From: Negativicutes bacterium UBA1444
GTDB lineage: Bacteria; Bacillota; Negativicutes; UBA1444
Assembly: GCA_002329525.1 (NCBI GenBank)
Contig: DCTI01000197.1
Location: forward strand, 7,957-23,189
Reading direction: 5' to 3'
Length of the DNA stretch: 15,233 nt
Below the pieces are notes generated by a model. It had not been told where the DNA came from and searched no databases. It saw only the letters and a program-made list of their open reading frames with translations. This document shows positions 13,330 to 15,233 of the stretch, in pieces. Positions within the stretch are counted from its first letter, which is position 1. Each line of letters opens with the position of its first letter. The position numbers were made by a program, and so were the translations under genes.

Positions 13330-14031
13330 ATGCTGAAACGTTTGATTCTCTGCGGAATGCTGGCATCACTGCTGTGGACGTCTTTTGCCGTCGCGGCGCC
13401 GAAGGAGATGTCTCTGCGGGTGACGGATCCAGGAGAGTCCACGGAATGGACGCTGGGAACTGTCAACACCGTGAAATGGTCGTTGCGCGGCGAACTGGGC
13501 CGATCCGCGACGATCCGCCTGCAACGGCAGGGTTGGGTGCTGGCGCGACTGACGCTGGCGGAAGCGGCCCCGTTGGGAACCGACCGCTCCGGCAGCTACA
13601 AATGGAATACGCCGCCGGAACTGCCGCCAGGCGGACACTATACCGTGTCGGTGACGGCGGAAAACGGCATCAGCGACATGTCCGGCGAATTCAAGCTGGT
13701 CGCGGGGAAAACGCCGACAACGCAGATCGCGCTGACGGATCCGCCCAAAGGGGGCGAACGCTGGACGGTCGGCTCGAAGGTTTTAATCCGCTGGACGTTT
13801 ACAGGAAGCCCCGGTCAGACTGTCAAACTGGCCCTGATTCAAAAACAGGCGGGCGATGTGATTCCCCTCGCTGCGTCGGCGCCGATTGGCGTGGACGGCA
13901 AGGGCTCCTACGAGTGGACGGTGCCGTCTCTCAAGCCCGGTACCGACTATTTTGTCGGGATTGCCAGCAATTCGAACGCTTTTTACCAAGACATGGGCGC
14001 CACGCCTGTGGCTGTTATTGCGGCAAAATAG
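13330..14031 (+). CDS. Secreted protein with two Kre9/KNH-like Ig-type repeats
   Basis: The start is ATG 13330 (233 residues), behind a long purine-rich GAGAGAGGGGGGGG; it opens with a clear signal peptide (MLKRLILCGMLASLLWTSFA, cleavage near AVAA). Two tandem domains, about 29-124 and 133-230, align by eye. Each has a TDP-G-E/RW-T-G start, a V/I-W strand, a T-(I/V)-(R/K)-L strand, an A-P-G-D-GSY-W middle and a P-G-Y-V turn. This matches the beta-sandwich called Kre9/KNH (Ser-Thr-rich GPI-anchored family, PF10342), also common in bacterial secreted proteins. There is no enzyme motif and no sorting signal. It is probably a surface or periplasmic binding protein partnered with the M48 protease. 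Confidence 0.85.
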   Translation: MLKRLILCGMLASLLWTSFAVAAPKEMSLRVTDPGESTEWTLGTVNTVKWSLRGELGRSATIRLQRQGWVLARLTLAEAAPLGTDRSGSYKWNTPPELPPGGHYTVSVTAENGISDMSGEFKLVAGKTPTTQIALTDPPKGGERWTVGSKVLIRWTFTGSPGQTVKLALIQKQAGDVIPLAASAPIGVDGKGSYEWTVPSLKPGTDYFVGIASNSNAFYQDMGATPVAVIAAK

Positions 14032-14054
14032 GTCCGGCTTCGGTCGGACTTTTT
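14032..14054 (+). terminator. Intrinsic terminator with UUCG tetraloop
   Basis: GTCCGGC (14032-14038) pairs with GGTCGGAC-type arm GTCGGAC (14043-14049; one G-T pair) closing the loop C-TTCG-G, an exceptionally stable tetraloop. TTTTT follows (14050-14054). It starts directly after the upstream stop codon. Confidence 0.9.
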
Positions 14055-14078
14055 CTGTAAAATGGGGGAGGAGTCAAT

Positions 14079-15233
14079 TTGCACGCGGAGCCGATCAATG
14101 AGTCCAACCTGTATTTATTTCATCAGGGAACCCAAACCCGCGCTTTTACCATGTTCGGCGCGCAGCTGACAGAGCTGGACGGACAGGCGGGAACGCGGTT
14201 TGCCGTTTGGGCCCCCCACGCCGAAAACATATGGGTGGAAGGAGATTTCAACGATTGGTGCGGAAATGGCTACCGGATGGAACGGGTCGGCAACTCCGGA
14301 GTCTGGACGCTGTTTGCGCCGGGCGTGACGGCTGGTTCCCTCTATAAATACGCGATTCAACACCCTTCCGGAGAGATCCGGGTCAAAGCCGATCCCTTTG
14401 CGTTTGCGGCGGAACTTCGGCCCAACACCGCTTCCCGGATTGTTGAACTGGGGAGGTTCGCCTGGACGGATAGACCTTGGCGGGAGCGGCAGCTGGCCCA
14501 ACCGATTTACGGACGGGCGTTGAATATATACGAAGTGCATTTGGGCTCCTGGCGGCGAAAAGCAGACGGAACTTTTCTGACCTACCGGGATTTGGCTTAT
14601 GAACTGGTCGACTATGCGGTGGAGATGGGTTATACGCATCTGGAACTGTTGCCGGTGGCGGAACATCCGCTCGATGGGTCCTGGGGCTACCAACAGACCG
14701 GTTATTACGCGGTCACCAGCCGCTACGGCAGCCCGGAAGACTTTCAGTTTTTCGTGAACCGGGCCCACGAGCGCGGCATCGGGGTGATTCTGGACTGGGT
14801 GCCGGGACATTTCTGCAAAGACGACTATGGGTTGGCTCGCTTCGACGGGGAAGCCCTGTTCGAGCCCGCGGACGAACTGCAGGCGGAAAATGTGGAGTGG
14901 GGCACGCTTAATTTCGACCTGGATAGTCCGGAGGTCCGCAGTTTTCTGATTTCCAACGCCCGGTTCTGGTTCGATGTCTATCATCTGGACGGGTTGCGGG
15001 TCGATGCCGTGGCGAACCTGCTTTATCTCGACTTTGCCCGGGGGCCGGGCCAATGGCGGCCGAACCGCCATGGCGGCCGGGAAAATCTTGCGGCGGTCGA
15101 TTTCCTGCGGCAGTTGAACTCGGCAATCTTCGCCGAGTTTCCGGCGGCGTTGATGATCGCCGAGGAATCGACGACCTGGACCGGGGTGACCCGTCCCGCC
15201 GACACCGGTGGCCTGGGCTTCAACTACAAGTGG
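14079..15233 (+). CDS. glgB: 1,4-alpha-glucan branching enzyme, N-terminal 385 codons (3' truncated by window)
   Basis: The frame opens at TTG 14079 with GGGGGAGGAG (14064-14073) and stays open to the last base. The product starts with a short N-terminal segment, then a CBM48-like domain (RFAVWAPHAENIWVEGDFND, from about residue 40) and the GH13 barrel: YEVHLGSWRR, HLELLPVAEHPLDGSWGYQ (branching-enzyme version of region I), VILDWVPGHF (region I/II), and DGLRVDAV with catalytic nucleophile D309. IAEESTTW carries the general acid E362. These are characteristic of GlgB, not of trehalohydrolase, because of the GSWGYQ and AEEST blocks. Full-length family members have about 630-730 residues, so roughly half is seen. 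The enzyme makes alpha-1,6 branches in glycogen. No other glg gene is visible upstream. Confidence 0.95.
   Translation, partial: MHAEPINESNLYLFHQGTQTRAFTMFGAQLTELDGQAGTRFAVWAPHAENIWVEGDFNDWCGNGYRMERVGNSGVWTLFAPGVTAGSLYKYAIQHPSGEIRVKADPFAFAAELRPNTASRIVELGRFAWTDRPWRERQLAQPIYGRALNIYEVHLGSWRRKADGTFLTYRDLAYELVDYAVEMGYTHLELLPVAEHPLDGSWGYQQTGYYAVTSRYGSPEDFQFFVNRAHERGIGVILDWVPGHFCKDDYGLARFDGEALFEPADELQAENVEWGTLNFDLDSPEVRSFLISNARFWFDVYHLDGLRVDAVANLLYLDFARGPGQWRPNRHGGRENLAAVDFLRQLNSAIFAEFPAALMIAEESTTWTGVTRPADTGGLGFNYKW

Noticed and set aside
13374..14060. 228-codon plus-strand frame overlapping the Kre9-like gene
   Set aside because: Arg/Gly-rich alternative frame with no signal peptide or motif; the other frame has a signal peptide and two aligned repeats.
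14115..15071. 318-codon minus-strand frame opposite glgB
   Set aside because: The plus strand encodes clear GH13 branching-enzyme motifs; the minus frame shows no recognisable features and is a shadow.
1..15233. CRISPR array, insertion sequence, phage genes, toxin-antitoxin or defence system
   Set aside because: No regularly spaced repeats, transposase or integrase motifs, or recognisable defence domains were found on either strand.

Overview
The window reads as a chromosomal segment of a moderately GC-rich Firmicute-type bacterium. Support comes from strong Shine-Dalgarno sequences, frequent TTG and GTG starts, many intrinsic terminators, an Asp23-family protein and a soluble PocR-type chemoreceptor. 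The mix (a YgiB/YjfM-like lipoprotein set, exported enzymes, GlgB) would fit the Negativicutes/Sporomusa group, but this is inferred from gene content and not proven.

Layout. 1-2306 (+): end of an unidentified gene, a small Ser/Gly-rich lipoprotein, a glutathionylspermidine-synthase-like ATP-grasp ligase and a DUF350 membrane protein, tightly packed and arranged like the enterobacterial yjfM-yjfC-yjfL group. 2325-2512: a self-contained tRNA-Ala(CGC) unit with near-consensus promoter and terminator. 2513-4629: an AT-richer, gene-poor stretch holding one exported metzincin-type protease on the minus strand and about 0.9 kb without a credible gene, with three hairpins and a REP-like palindrome. 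4630-6227 (+): a cytoplasmic PocR-domain chemoreceptor and its CheW, closed by a terminator. About 6228-6410: a decayed fragment that looks like the end of an MFS transporter. 6422-7188 (+): DUF190 plus CrcB/Fluc fluoride channel. 7260-9447 (+): NhaC-family antiporter and an exported cyclase-family hydrolase. 9662-10492 (+): class A acid phosphatase, meeting a minus-strand pair (membrane-tethered winged-helix protein, then GNAT acetyltransferase) at a shared bidirectional terminator. 11755-12138 (-): Asp23-family protein with its own terminator. 12246-14031 (+): lipoprotein-like/exported M48 protease and a two-repeat Kre9/KNH-like secreted protein, ended by a UUCG-loop terminator. 14079-end (+): the first 385 codons of glycogen branching enzyme.

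Most of the window is ordinary. The most promising lead is the first cassette. A ligase whose relatives join a C-terminal glycine carboxylate to an amine is encoded, with overlap, directly after a lipoprotein that ends in a Gly-rich tail and carries a calcium-loop-like motif. That suggests the lipoprotein tail could be the ligase's substrate. Secondary leads are the membrane-tethered winged-helix regulator paired with a GNAT enzyme, the cysteine-containing metzincin in a possible islet beside the tRNA gene, and the terminator placed just upstream of glgB.
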